DNA from: Marinihelvus fidelis
Lineage (GTDB): Bacteria > Pseudomonadota > Gammaproteobacteria > Xanthomonadales > SZUA-36
Assembly (NCBI RefSeq): GCF_008725655.1
Contig: NZ_VYXP01000007.1
Coordinates: 45,001-109,000 of the forward strand
Reading direction: 5' to 3'
Length of the DNA: 64,000 bases
Positions within the stretch are counted from its first letter, which is position 1; each line of letters starts with the position of its first letter. The translations under genes were made by a program, and so were the position numbers. The notes below the pieces were generated by a model that ran no database searches, had not been told where the DNA came from, and worked only from the letters and a program-made list of their open reading frames with translations. Below are positions 46,378 to 57,441 of the stretch, one piece after another.

Positions 46378-47712
46378 TTACTGCGCGTCTTCCAGCATCT
46401 CGTTCAGCACGTCTGGCTTGGTCTGTGGAAGTTCCTGGTTCATCAGTTCTGCACGCTTCAGTTCGCTGTCCACGTAGTTGATCCACTGCTGCGCCGTACG
46501 GCGGCTGCGGTCATCCCTGGCGGCGGCTTCGAAAGCGTTGCGGGCCTGGCTGAACTTCTTCTGGTTGAACAGCGCCATGCCCAGCATGATGTTGGCCGTG
46601 TCGGTGCGCGGCAGGCCGCCCATCTGAATGCCACGCTGCAGGGCGCTGGCGGCGTTATCCCAGTCCGACAGGTTCAGGTAAGCCTGGGCCAGTCGAACGT
46701 AGAGCTCACCGTCGTTGGCAATCTCGGCAGCCTGGCGCAGCGGCGGGATGGACTTCTCGTCCTCACGCGCCGTGAACCATGACTGGGACAGCAAACGCAG
46801 GTTGCGCTCGTTGGAGGGCACCGTGCCAGCATCCAGTTCCTTTTCCAGCACAGTGGCCGCCTTGTAGGGCGCTTCGTGCAGCAGGTAAAGGTTGGCGAGG
46901 TTGATGATATGCGCCTGCGAGGTGATGTAACCCTTTTCGTACAGCGCTTCGACAATCACCAGCTGCTTCATGGTATCGCCCAGCTCGGAATGAGCGCCGG
47001 CGAGGGTCAGCAGGTAAGTGTCCTTCGGGTAGTGAGCAATCAGTTCTTCCAGAATCGCAATCATGTTCTGGTAGTCCTTAAGCTCGTAGTAGATCACCCG
47101 AAGCAGGAGCAGCTCGTTCTCTTTCGGAACGGTGCCCTGGGCGCGCTTCATGTCGACGCCTCGCTTGATGGGCCCAAGTGCCTTCTGGTAGTCGCCCAGC
47201 TGGAAGTAGGCCTGGCCCTGCAGCAGGAAGATATCCGCTGAAGGCTCCGGCACGACCGCCATGAGCTGGTTGACCGTCTCCAGGGCGCCCTGGTAATCGT
47301 CGGTGGTGAACTGCAGCTGTGCCTTGGTCTTCAGGGCGCTCTGCTGTACCGCCGCCGGCAAGCCGGGCTGGGCAAGGACCTGGTTGTACGAGTTGATGGC
47401 GTCCTGGTACTTCTCCTGCAGGTAGTAGGAGTAGGCGGACAGGTTCCAGGTCTGGGCCCGTTCGTACGGTTCCAGCTTCTCGTCCTGCAAGAGGACGCGA
47501 ATCGCGGTCTCGGCCTGGGTGTACTGCTTGGCCTCGACAAAGCCCTGAATTTCCGTAAGCGCCTCGTAGACCTTCTGGCTCATGGCCAGGGTCTGCTTGG
47601 TCTCGCGGTCATCGCCATCCTGCGCGTGAGCGTAGGGTACGGCTGCCACACCGAGCGCAACCGACAGCACGAGGCTGGCGGCTTTGATGGTTCTGCGTTG
47701 GATTCGGTTCAT
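46378..47712 (-). CDS. Exported TPR protein of the TonB system
   Basis: 444 aa. A signal peptide of about 30 residues (ending AHAQ) is followed by around ten TPR-like helix pairs (for example TWNLSAYSYYLQEKYQDAINSYNQVL, FLLQGQAYFQLGDYQKALGPI, ANIMLGMALFNQKKFSQARNAFEAAA). It is likely periplasmic. As last gene of the DUF3450-TtpC-ExbB-ExbD-TonB operon, 5 bases after tonB, it matches the TPR protein that accompanies TonB2-type systems and may contact the TonB complex. The role is inferred from context. Confidence 0.82.
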   Translation of the reverse strand: MNRIQRRTIKAASLVLSVALGVAAVPYAHAQDGDDRETKQTLAMSQKVYEALTEIQGFVEAKQYTQAETAIRVLLQDEKLEPYERAQTWNLSAYSYYLQEKYQDAINSYNQVLAQPGLPAAVQQSALKTKAQLQFTTDDYQGALETVNQLMAVVPEPSADIFLLQGQAYFQLGDYQKALGPIKRGVDMKRAQGTVPKENELLLLRVIYYELKDYQNMIAILEELIAHYPKDTYLLTLAGAHSELGDTMKQLVIVEALYEKGYITSQAHIINLANLYLLHEAPYKAATVLEKELDAGTVPSNERNLRLLSQSWFTAREDEKSIPPLRQAAEIANDGELYVRLAQAYLNLSDWDNAASALQRGIQMGGLPRTDTANIMLGMALFNQKKFSQARNAFEAAARDDRSRRTAQQWINYVDSELKRAELMNQELPQTKPDVLNEMLEDAQ

Positions 47713-47717
47713 GGCAG

Positions 47718-48371
47718 TTACTCGCTGATCTCAAAGGTGAACTTGTTCTGTACGCCCGGGACTTCCACGGCCTGGCCGTCGATGACGCGGGGCTTGTACT
47801 TGAACTTCATCGCCGCCTGGACGGAAGCACGGTGGAACAACGAACTGCTGCACTGGCTTTCGACCACGAACGGGTCACGAATGGTGCCCTGCCGGGTCAC
47901 GGTGTACTCCACCACGCAGTAGCCTTCCGTCCCGCGGGACAGTGCGCGCTGCGGGTAGATGGGCGCGACCTTCACGATGGGCAGGTAGTCACCTTCGCCG
48001 ACACCCAGGCTGAAGCCACCGGACATCTCGATATCCGTCTGCACCGGGGCGGCCTCAATGGCGATCGTCTCGGCGGTCGGGTCAGGATTTTCCAGCTGCG
48101 GGGTAGGTGGCTGCGGCGGCGGGGCGTCGGGTGGTGGCGGCTTTTCGGGCTTCGGCGATTTACGCTGGATGGTCTCGTCTCGCTGCACACGAACGAAGTC
48201 CACCAGGGCGCCGCGGTCGCTCTCGTCGAGCGTGCGGTCGGCGGTTTCGATCATGTACTGCATGAACCAGAACAGGAACAGCGTAACGACGAGGCCAACG
48301 ACAAAGCCGATGACCAGTCGCCCCACACCGGGGGTTTCCCGGGTGGAGAGGGTTTGTTGGATTGTGGCCAT
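47718..48371 (-). CDS. tonB: TonB family energy transducer
   Basis: 217 aa from ATG 48371, which has AGGAG upstream; the open frame reaches 48437 but overlaps exbD. One N-terminal membrane anchor (about 20-42), a Pro-rich spanner (PEKPPPPDAPPPQPPTPQ) and a C-terminal TonB fold (YPQRALSRGTEGYCVVEYTV through FKYKPRVIDGQAVEVPG). It is short, as TonB2-type proteins are. It links the ExbB/ExbD proton channel to outer-membrane receptors such as the two encoded in this window. Confidence 0.93.
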   Translation of the reverse strand: MATIQQTLSTRETPGVGRLVIGFVVGLVVTLFLFWFMQYMIETADRTLDESDRGALVDFVRVQRDETIQRKSPKPEKPPPPDAPPPQPPTPQLENPDPTAETIAIEAAPVQTDIEMSGGFSLGVGEGDYLPIVKVAPIYPQRALSRGTEGYCVVEYTVTRQGTIRDPFVVESQCSSSLFHRASVQAAMKFKYKPRVIDGQAVEVPGVQNKFTFEISE

Positions 48372-48381
48372 GGGCGCGCTC

Positions 48382-48789
48382 CTATTGCTCTTGCGCGGCA
48401 ATCGAAACGTTGTAAACGCCGGCCTGGCGTGACGCATCCATAACCTGGATCAAGGTATCAGTCTTCGATTCCTTGTCCGCCTGGATGACCACGGAACCCT
48501 GGGGATTCTCCGCATGCAGGCGCTCGATGTTCGGGCGCACTGAGCGGATATCGACCTGGCGGCGGTCAATCCAGATGTCATTGTTGGGACCGATCGCGAT
48601 CAGGATGTTGGCTTTCTCCTGCTTCACGGCGGTGGCCGCGTCGGGCCGGTTAACGTCGATACCCGCTTCCTTGATAAAGGTGGCGGTAACGATGAAGAAG
48701 ATCAGCATGATGAACACCACGTCCAGCATGGGCGTAATGTTGATCTCCGACTCTTCTTCCTGTGGTGCTTGGTTGAAAAACTGCTTCAT
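48382..48789 (-). CDS. exbD: Biopolymer transport protein ExbD
   Basis: 135 aa. One N-terminal membrane helix with the essential Asp (INITPMLDVVFIMLIFF, about Asp23) and a periplasmic domain (IDRRQVDI, VVIQADKESKTDTLIQVMDASRQAGV). Part of the proton channel that powers TonB. Lies between exbB (45-base gap) and tonB (10-base gap). Confidence 0.95.
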   Translation of the reverse strand: MKQFFNQAPQEEESEINITPMLDVVFIMLIFFIVTATFIKEAGIDVNRPDAATAVKQEKANILIAIGPNNDIWIDRRQVDIRSVRPNIERLHAENPQGSVVIQADKESKTDTLIQVMDASRQAGVYNVSIAAQEQ

Positions 48790-48834
48790 TTTGCGATCTC
48801 CAGCTGCGGCCCGCTCACGCGGGCCGCAAGCCCG

Positions 48835-49374
48835 TCAGCTATGTTTTATGACCAGATGGTCACTCAGGAGTTCTCTTTCCCTGGCGGCCTTGCGCTGCAG
48901 GTAGGTGCTCATGGCAATGCCAGAGAGCGCCGCGACCATGCCTGCCATCGTCGGGATGGTAGACATGGACACACCCGAGGCCATCGACCGCGGGTTACCT
49001 GAGCCGGACACGGCCATCACCTCGAACACGTTGACCATGCCGGTCACCGTGCCCAGCAGACCCAGCAGCGGGCACAGGGCCACGCAGGTCTGGATCATGG
49101 CGATGTATTTATCCATGTTCCGGCTGACCACTGAGATCAGTCGGTAACGCACCTGGTGTGCGTTCCACGACTGGTGGTCAGGCCGTGCTTCCCAGAGCTG
49201 CTGTGCGGCGGAGACCATCTTCTTGTGACCGACCTTGAAATAGATCAGTCGTTCGATGATGAGAACCCACATCGCCAGCGTCAGCAGACCGATCCAGTTC
49301 AGGACCGGCCCACCGAGCTCCATGAAGTCACGTACGGACTCCAGGAAGGGCAGGTAGTAGTAGAGCGTATCCAC
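48835..49374 (-). CDS. exbB: ExbB/MotA/TolQ-type proton channel subunit
   Basis: 179 aa. Three membrane helices in the ExbB pattern, with WIGLLTLAMWVLIIERLIYF, CVALCPLLGLLGTVTGMVNVFEVMA and SMSTIPTMAGMVAALSGIAMS. This is the short second ExbB of TonB2-type systems, next to the long TtpC-like one (gap 3 bases). Confidence 0.93.
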   Translation of the reverse strand: MDTLYYYLPFLESVRDFMELGGPVLNWIGLLTLAMWVLIIERLIYFKVGHKKMVSAAQQLWEARPDHQSWNAHQVRYRLISVVSRNMDKYIAMIQTCVALCPLLGLLGTVTGMVNVFEVMAVSGSGNPRSMASGVSMSTIPTMAGMVAALSGIAMSTYLQRKAARERELLSDHLVIKHS

Positions 49375-49377
49375 GCC

Positions 49378-50748
49378 TTATGCTCCCCGCTGCGCTTCCG
49401 CCTGCTCTGCCAGCAGACCAGCGGATTCTTCCTGCAGGATCTGCGTCAGTTTGCGGGCCTGGCCAGAGACCAGGGTGTGCAGGAACACGGTCGGGATCGC
49501 CACGACCAGGCCGAGCACCGTCGTCATCAGGGCGGTCGAGATACCACCGGCCATCAGCTTCGGATCACCTGCACCGTAAAGGGTGATGGCCTGGAAGGTC
49601 ACGATCATGCCCGTCACCGTACCCAGCAGACCCAGCAGCGGCGCGACCACTGAAATGATCTTCAGCATCGGCAGCATGGACTGGAACTTGGGCGTTTCAC
49701 GCAGGATGGCTTCGCCCAGTCGCAGTTCCAGCGCCTCGACGTCGTCGCCCTTGTGGTCGTGGTAGACCTTGAGCACGCGGCCCAGCGGGTTGTTGCCCGG
49801 GTTCTGCGGGTTCTTGATCTGCGCACGGACCTTCGAGCCGATACCGGTCAGCACCAGCCAGCGCCACACGGCAATGGCCACGCCGATGATACCCAGCACG
49901 ATGATCACCCAGCCGACTTCCTTACCCTGCGCGATACGCTCGCTCAGGCTCGGTGACTGGACCAGCAGGCCCAGCAGCTGGCCACGGGTCGGGTCGATGG
50001 CGACCGGCGTGTAGCCGCTGGAGGCGCCTTCGAAGTCGCCCAGGCGCTTGGTGTAACGGGCCTGCGGCTGGCGCTGCAGTTCCAGTACACGGCCGGTTTC
50101 CGGCAGGTACTCCAGGTATTTGCCATCGGCAACCAGGTTGAACGCGCCGATACGGGTCACGGTCTTTTCGACTTCCTCACCGGTAGAGGTCACCACGGTG
50201 GTCGGGAATTCGACGACCTTGCCGGTCTCGGTCATTTCACGCTGGATTTCGAACCACAGGCGCTCGATTTCGTCCAGGGACGCCATGCGCGTGGTCTGGC
50301 CCATCTTGGCGGCGAACTCGGTCAGCCAGGCGGTACGGTCAGGGTACTGCACCTGGGTGATGGAGTTGCTGAACTGGCCGATGGCATCGCCGGAGGCCTG
50401 CTGCAGAACACCAAACAGTTCCTTCAGGTCGCCCAGTCGTTCCTGCAGGGCGGCTTCCAGTTCGAAGATTTCAACGTCGTTGGCTTCGAAGGTGGTTTCC
50501 AGCTGCGCAGAGAGGTTCTCCTGGCGGGTCTTCTCGGCGCGCATGTTGGCCAGCTTCTGCTGCTGGCTGGAGCGATCGGCACGGAACTCGGCCAGGCGCT
50601 CCTGGGCTTCCTGCGCGTCTTTCACGCGACCGGTTTCAACCTGGCGAAGCAGCTCGTCAAGGTTGACGGCTTCGGCAGCAATGGCGGGGGCGGACAGCCC
50701 CATGGACAGGGCGACAGCGCCCAGGAATTTCATGGTACGGGTCTTCAC
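49378..50748 (-). CDS. TtpC-like ExbB-family protein with N-terminal coiled coil
   Basis: 456 aa. Signal peptide (about 1-24, APAIAAEA) followed by a long periplasmic coiled coil (LDELLRQVETGRVKDAQEAQERLAEF to about 120) and a middle domain, then a C-terminal MotA/TolQ/ExbB channel domain (about 290-445: LPMLKIISVVAPLLGLLGTVTGMIVTFQAI, STALMTTVLGLVVAIPTVFLHTLV). This is the architecture of TtpC, a second ExbB-like protein needed by TonB2 in vibrios. Its start overlaps the DUF3450 stop by 4 bases. Confidence 0.9.
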   Translation of the reverse strand: MKTRTMKFLGAVALSMGLSAPAIAAEAVNLDELLRQVETGRVKDAQEAQERLAEFRADRSSQQQKLANMRAEKTRQENLSAQLETTFEANDVEIFELEAALQERLGDLKELFGVLQQASGDAIGQFSNSITQVQYPDRTAWLTEFAAKMGQTTRMASLDEIERLWFEIQREMTETGKVVEFPTTVVTSTGEEVEKTVTRIGAFNLVADGKYLEYLPETGRVLELQRQPQARYTKRLGDFEGASSGYTPVAIDPTRGQLLGLLVQSPSLSERIAQGKEVGWVIIVLGIIGVAIAVWRWLVLTGIGSKVRAQIKNPQNPGNNPLGRVLKVYHDHKGDDVEALELRLGEAILRETPKFQSMLPMLKIISVVAPLLGLLGTVTGMIVTFQAITLYGAGDPKLMAGGISTALMTTVLGLVVAIPTVFLHTLVSGQARKLTQILQEESAGLLAEQAEAQRGA

Positions 50749-51542
50749 TGTCCTGCCTCCTTCGCGGCTGCAACAGGCACGACCAGCAGATCAGGCGCGA
50801 CCTGCTTGCGTGCGATCTTCAGGCCTTCGGTGACCTGGGCCTTGTAGGTTTCCGGCGGCAGTGAAACGAACGCGCCTGCGTCCTTGTCCCATGCGCCGGT
50901 GGTGCCGCCGCCAACCGTCTGGTAGGCCAGCACAACACGACCGATGCGCAGGAAGTCGACCTCCTGCATGCGGCCGTCAAGGTCAATGGAACCCTTGTAG
51001 GCTTCGATGGTCCGACCGTACTCATTCTCAATGGAGTAGGCCTCGAGGATCTGGCGCAGCTTTTCGGCCGGCGTGACGTCGGAGCGATCCATCATGTCAC
51101 GCAGGCGTGCGATACGGTCGGTACGCTCGGTCACCAGGAACGGCGTGTCGAGCTGGACGAACTCGTCCAGGGCGTCGAGCATGCGGGTCATCAGCGGGAC
51201 GATCTGGCGCTCGATCAGTGCAACGTCGTCGATGGCCGCGGTCAGGTCGGCCTTGGCGGCTTCCTGGTTGTTGACCTGGCGCTGCAGGAGGTTGTTGTAG
51301 ACCTTGAGGCCGTCGACCACCTTGGCCTCGGTTTCAAAGTCAATAACGATCTGTTCGATCTGGTCGGCCACCTGGTTGATGCGCTGCTGGTCGGCGGCTG
51401 CTGCCGCGGCCCGCTGCTCACCGGCGTTGGTGACTTCCTGGATGGTGGCGCCGAGGGCGGCACCGGAGACCGTCGTCATCAGGAGGGCGGCTGTTACCGC
51501 TACCTTCATCGGACGGTATGAAAGGGTTCGTTTAGTGATCAT
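50745..51542 (-). CDS. DUF3450 family periplasmic protein of the TonB system
   Basis: About 265 aa. An N-terminal signal peptide (KVAVTAALLMTTVSGAALGA) is followed by helical coiled-coil sequence (DQQRINQVADQIEQIVIDFETEAKVVDGLKVYNNLL) and a small C-terminal beta part (RIGRVVLAYQTVGGG). This pattern fits DUF3450, whose genes lead TtpC-ExbB-ExbD-TonB operons in marine gammaproteobacteria. Function unknown; probably a periplasmic partner of the ExbB-like proteins. ATG 51542 is chosen for a GAGA upstream; ATG 51554 is as plausible, and the frame stays open to 51596. Confidence 0.82.
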   Translation of the reverse strand: MITKRTLSYRPMKVAVTAALLMTTVSGAALGATIQEVTNAGEQRAAAAAADQQRINQVADQIEQIVIDFETEAKVVDGLKVYNNLLQRQVNNQEAAKADLTAAIDDVALIERQIVPLMTRMLDALDEFVQLDTPFLVTERTDRIARLRDMMDRSDVTPAEKLRQILEAYSIENEYGRTIEAYKGSIDLDGRMQEVDFLRIGRVVLAYQTVGGGTTGAWDKDAGAFVSLPPETYKAQVTEGLKIARKQVAPDLLVVPVAAAKEAGQ

Positions 51543-51597
51543 ACCGATTCTCATTGTGGGAAATGATTTAGTGGAGTCTGGGAAAAGCGAACGCACA

Positions 51598-51625
51598 CTC
51601 TATAGTCAAGCCCAAGAGTGGTCAA
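51598..51625 (-). promoter_or_regulatory. Candidate promoter of the DUF3450-TonB operon
   Basis: Read on the minus strand, TTGACC (51620-51625) and TATAGA (51599-51604) are 15 bases apart, somewhat close for sigma-70. It lies about 56 bases before the chosen start codon. The leader contains AATGAGAATC, faintly like half of a Fur site, too weak to claim. Confidence 0.35.
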
Positions 51626-51707
51626 ACTGTAATAAAGGTGTGCTTCGGACAACCTGACTCATTCTGGCACCACGCCTGTAAAAAAAATGTTATTCACAGG
51701 CCCTCTC

Positions 51708-52550
51708 TCACTCCGGTCGTCGTGCCTGGACGGCCGGTTCGGCGAACGCGCGTTCCAGCGCGTCGCCCAGTATGCCCGCCCAGTGCGCCAGCCCTTCGGC
51801 TGAGCTCACCAGGTCCTGGCGTACCTCGATCCCGACGCACGGCAGTCCACGGCCTTCGCCGTGGACATCGACGGTGTAATCCGCCGGATGACGTCCGGAA
51901 TAGGGTTCGTTGTCGCCAACGCACAGCCCGTCAACGTCGCGCAGCGCGTCCAGCAGGGGTAGTGCGAGCCGCGGGTCACGGTCCCACATGACGCCGATAT
52001 GCCAGCGTCGGCTGACACCGTTGAAGACCGGCGCGCAGGTGTGGATGGAGACCAGTGGAGGCGTGTGCCCGGCAGCGACCTTGCCGTCGAGCTGTGCCTC
52101 GATGGCGTCATGGTAGGGGTTGAACAGGGCTTCGATTCGCAGCTGCCGCTGCGCCTGGTCCAGCCCCAGGTTGCCGGGGATGGCGATGCCGTCACTGACC
52201 CGGACAAACGCGGTCGGGTCGTCCGGGTGGCGGTTCAGGTCGATGACCAGCCGCGAGTAGCCGGCCAGCACGGCGGTGGCGTCAAACCGCGCCGACAGGG
52301 CCCGTGTCAGCCCGGCCGCACCGATATCCCGCGCCACGTGTCGTTCCAGCACCCAGTCGGCCACGCCCAGTTGCCGCAGCGTGCCGGGAAAGGCGCGGCT
52401 GGCGTGGTCGCAGGTCAACAGGAACGGCGCCCGCCCCTGTGGGTTGAGAATCTCGAACGGCGCCGGATCACCCGGCCCAAGCAAGGCTTCGGCAGGTGCG
52501 GTGACAACGGTTCCTGGTGTGGATTCAGTAGGCGTGGGGCGGGAACTCAA
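51708..52550 (-). CDS. N-formylglutamate amidohydrolase family protein
   Basis: 280 aa. FLLTCDHASRAFP, HVARDIGAAGLTRALSARF, SRLVIDLNRHP, SIHTCAPVFNG and the C-terminal GIEVRQDLV are the family blocks; the HxR/E metal-ligand pattern is visible in CDHASR and SIHT. Family members hydrolyse N-formyl-glutamate, but proteins in isolation (no hut genes here) may act on other N-acyl amino acids. Monocistronic by appearance, with 130 bp upstream to the SLC13 gene. Confidence 0.85.
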   Translation of the reverse strand: MSSRPTPTESTPGTVVTAPAEALLGPGDPAPFEILNPQGRAPFLLTCDHASRAFPGTLRQLGVADWVLERHVARDIGAAGLTRALSARFDATAVLAGYSRLVIDLNRHPDDPTAFVRVSDGIAIPGNLGLDQAQRQLRIEALFNPYHDAIEAQLDGKVAAGHTPPLVSIHTCAPVFNGVSRRWHIGVMWDRDPRLALPLLDALRDVDGLCVGDNEPYSGRHPADYTVDVHGEGRGLPCVGIEVRQDLVSSAEGLAHWAGILGDALERAFAEPAVQARRPE

Positions 52551-52680
52551 AATGAAACGGGCTCAGTGCTGTGCGTCAAACACCGGCTTCCACTCCCCCC
52601 GGTGGGATGCCGGACTCATTATATATATGGTGCCCAATATACATGAACGCACCGTAAATGCCATTACCCCGACCGGGGTT

Positions 52681-54510
52681 TCAGAGCCCGTAGGCCCAGA
52701 TCAGCACCGCGCTCAGCGAGAACCAGAGCAGGATGGCCAGTGGCAGGCCGACACGGACGAAGTCGCCGAACTTGTAGCCGGCGGCATTCATGATCAGCAG
52801 GTTGGTCTGGTAAGCCATCGGCGTGACGAAGCTGAGGTTGGCGCCAAACAGCACGGCCAGCACGAACGGCTCCAGCGGCAGGCCCAGTCGCTGCGCGATA
52901 CCGATGGCGATGGGCGTGCCGATGACGGCCGCGGCGTTGTTGGACACGACATTGGTCAGGACCGCCATCATCGCCATCAGGCTGGCCATGACCACCGCGG
53001 GTGAGGCGCCGAAGGTGATATAGACAAACAGGTTGGCGAGGAAGTCCGCGCCGCCGGTCATCAACAGCGCCGTACCCATGGCCAGGGAAGCGACGATGAT
53101 GAAGATGACCTGGGTGCTGAGCGCGCCCATGGCGTCCTTCCACCCCAGGCAGCCGGTGATGATCAACAACAGGCAGCCGAGCAGGGCGCTGACTTCGATG
53201 GGCATGATATTCGCCGCCGCGGTGACGACCACGCCGATCATGATGGCCAGCGCGATGGGCGCCTTGCGGGTATGCGGCAATTCGACGCTGCCATCGAGGA
53301 CCAGGAAGTCACGGCTGCTCTTGAGTTCGTTCAGGCGTTGCGGTGTGGCCTGCACCAGCAGTACATCGCCGGTACGCAGCGCGACGTCGTCCAGCCCCGG
53401 CGAGCCGCGCCCTTCCGAGCCTTCCATGCGGTTGAACGCCAGCAGCCGCAGGCCGTAGCGGGACATCAGCTGGGCCTTGCCGATCAGCACGTCCTTGAGC
53501 CGCGAGGCGGGCGTGATGGCCACCTCGGCGATGCGGCTGCCGCCGGTCGACAGCGGGTGCTCGGCGTCGACTTCCTGGTCACCGTCGAACAGGGTGCCGC
53601 CCAGCAGGCGCGCGAACTCGCGCAGGTTGCCCTGGGTGTCACTGGTGGTGATACGGTCGCCGGCGCGCAGTTCAACGTCCGGGAGCGGGGTGACGAAGAC
53701 GCCGTTACCGCGCTCGATGGTGTCGACATTCATTGCGTCGCTGGTCTTCAGGATCGCGTCCGCGAGTCGCTGGCCGACCACCGGGCTTTCCTTGTTCAGG
53801 CGAATCTGTGCCGTGTACACGCGCGAGATGCCACGGTTGAGGGGCAGTTCGCGCTTGGGCAGCAACCGGGGCGCGACCTGCCACAGGTAGAAAATGGTCA
53901 CCGCGCCACCCACCAGCACCGGCCCGGTGAAATCGAACATGTCGAATGGGTCCATGCCCATGTCGGCCGCGACGTTCACGACCAGCAGGTTGGTGGAGGT
54001 GCCGATGGTGGTGGCCATGCCGCCCAGGATGCTGGCAAAGCCCATCGGGATCAGCGTGCCGGCCGGCGAAGAACCGGTGCGGACGGCGACACCCACAAGG
54101 ATCGGCAGCATCATCACGACGATGGGCGTGTTGTTGATGAAGGCGCTGAGTACCGCGGTGATCAGCAGCGTCAGCAGCAGGCAGAATGACGGGCCCCAGC
54201 GCCACACCCGGGCCAGGAAACGGCCCACGGGTTCCAGTGCGCCGGTCGCCACCAGGCCCTGGCCGACGATCATCAGCCCACAGACCGCCACCAACGCGCG
54301 GTTGCCAAAACCAAGGAAGAAGTCGCTGGCCACCACCGCGCCCTGCTCGCCCTCGTAGGGGAACAGCGTGAAACCCACCGTGAGCAGGACCAGCACCACC
54401 AGGCTGGTGGTTTCCAGCGGCACGTCCTCACGCGAAAACAGCACCAGCGCGACCACGATCATGACCATGACGGACAGGGCGTGCAGGTTGGGTAGTGCGA
54501 GTTCGACCAA
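52681..54510 (-). CDS. SLC13/DASS-type transporter with two RCK-C domains
   Basis: 609 aa. Two membrane halves (about 1-205 and 405-609) with the repeated SLC13 signature (FINNTPIVVMMLPIL; ASILGGMATTIGTSTNLLV; and NVVSNNAAAVIGTPIAIGIAQ with NLSFVTPMAYQTNLLI). Between them lie two TrkA-C/RCK-C domains (about 215-300 and 305-395). This is the bacterial sulfate/dicarboxylate-like permease group with cytoplasmic RCK-C pair. The substrate cannot be fixed; sulfate, dicarboxylates and others are possible. Gap of 3 bases to the DUF255 gene suggests co-transcription. Confidence 0.87.
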   Translation of the reverse strand: MVELALPNLHALSVMVMIVVALVLFSREDVPLETTSLVVLVLLTVGFTLFPYEGEQGAVVASDFFLGFGNRALVAVCGLMIVGQGLVATGALEPVGRFLARVWRWGPSFCLLLTLLITAVLSAFINNTPIVVMMLPILVGVAVRTGSSPAGTLIPMGFASILGGMATTIGTSTNLLVVNVAADMGMDPFDMFDFTGPVLVGGAVTIFYLWQVAPRLLPKRELPLNRGISRVYTAQIRLNKESPVVGQRLADAILKTSDAMNVDTIERGNGVFVTPLPDVELRAGDRITTSDTQGNLREFARLLGGTLFDGDQEVDAEHPLSTGGSRIAEVAITPASRLKDVLIGKAQLMSRYGLRLLAFNRMEGSEGRGSPGLDDVALRTGDVLLVQATPQRLNELKSSRDFLVLDGSVELPHTRKAPIALAIMIGVVVTAAANIMPIEVSALLGCLLLIITGCLGWKDAMGALSTQVIFIIVASLAMGTALLMTGGADFLANLFVYITFGASPAVVMASLMAMMAVLTNVVSNNAAAVIGTPIAIGIAQRLGLPLEPFVLAVLFGANLSFVTPMAYQTNLLIMNAAGYKFGDFVRVGLPLAILLWFSLSAVLIWAYGL

Positions 54511-54513
54511 GCG

Positions 54514-56508
<1,995 letters not shown>

Positions 56509-56568
56509 CGGTGAAGGGGTGACTTATCCTGCCGCCAGACCCATTGTAACCCTTTCGGAAACGCCTCC

Positions 56569-57435
56569 TTGGACGCTCCCGCCCATTTTCTCGTGCATTT
56601 TGACCCGGTCGCGTTCTCGCTCGGCCCGCTGTCGGTTCACTGGTACGGCATCACCTACCTGGCCGCGTTTGCCGCCTTTTGGCTGATCCAGTCCTGGCGC
56701 GCGAAGGCGCTGCCCTGGGCCGGCTGGGCCACCGAACAGGTCAGCGATTTCATGTTCTACGGCATGCTCGGCGTGATTGCCGGCGGGCGCCTGGGCTACG
56801 TGTTGTTTTACAGCATGGACAGCCTGGCCGGCGACCCGCTCTACCTGCTGCGCATCTGGGAAGGGGGCATGTCATTCCATGGCGGCATGCTGGGCGTGGT
56901 CGTCGCGTCTTTCGTGTTTGCGCGGCGCAACCGAAAAGGCTTCTGGGAGACCGCGGATTTCATCGTCCCTGTCGTGCCCCTGGGGTTGGCCTTCGGTCGC
57001 CTTGGAAACTTCATCGGTGGCGAGTTGTGGGGCCGGCTCAGTGACCTGCCCTGGGCGATGATTTTCCCGGCATCACTGCCCCCCGGTGCCGTCGAAGGTG
57101 GGCTTGAGACGGCCTGGCGCGCCGGCCTGCTGGATGCCTACGCGCGCCATCCCAGCCAGCTCTACCAGGCCGGGCTCGAGGGCCTGCTGCTGTTCATCAT
57201 CCTGATGGTTTTTGCCTCGAAGCGGCGGCCGCCCGGTGCCGTGTCCGGCCTGTTCCTGGTCGGTTACGGGCTGTTTCGCGCCACCGCCGAATTCTTCCGC
57301 GAGCCCGACGCGCATATCGGCTACCTGGCGGGCGACTGGCTCACCATGGGCATGGTATTGTCGCTGCCAATGACGGCCGTTGGCCTGGCCTTCATGGTGA
57401 TGGCCTTTCGGCGGCCTGGCACTCCTGGCGGATAG
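56569..57435 (+). CDS. lgt: Prolipoprotein diacylglyceryl transferase
   Basis: 288 aa, seven membrane helices. The N-terminal FDPVAFSLGPLSVHWYGITYL, the signature GRLGNFIGGELWGR and HPSQLYQAGLEG are diagnostic. It attaches diacylglycerol to the lipobox Cys of prolipoproteins, for example the two encoded at 4036 and 14393. Start is TTG at 56569, the only choice that keeps the conserved N-terminus. thyA follows after 6 bases, a common gammaproteobacterial pairing. Confidence 0.96.
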   Translation: MDAPAHFLVHFDPVAFSLGPLSVHWYGITYLAAFAAFWLIQSWRAKALPWAGWATEQVSDFMFYGMLGVIAGGRLGYVLFYSMDSLAGDPLYLLRIWEGGMSFHGGMLGVVVASFVFARRNRKGFWETADFIVPVVPLGLAFGRLGNFIGGELWGRLSDLPWAMIFPASLPPGAVEGGLETAWRAGLLDAYARHPSQLYQAGLEGLLLFIILMVFASKRRPPGAVSGLFLVGYGLFRATAEFFREPDAHIGYLAGDWLTMGMVLSLPMTAVGLAFMVMAFRRPGTPGG

Positions 57436-57441
57436 GAACTG

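Noticed and set aside
51525-51560. Possible Fur box before the DUF3450-TonB operon
   Set aside because: Only AATGAGAATC resembles half of a Fur site; the other half does not match.
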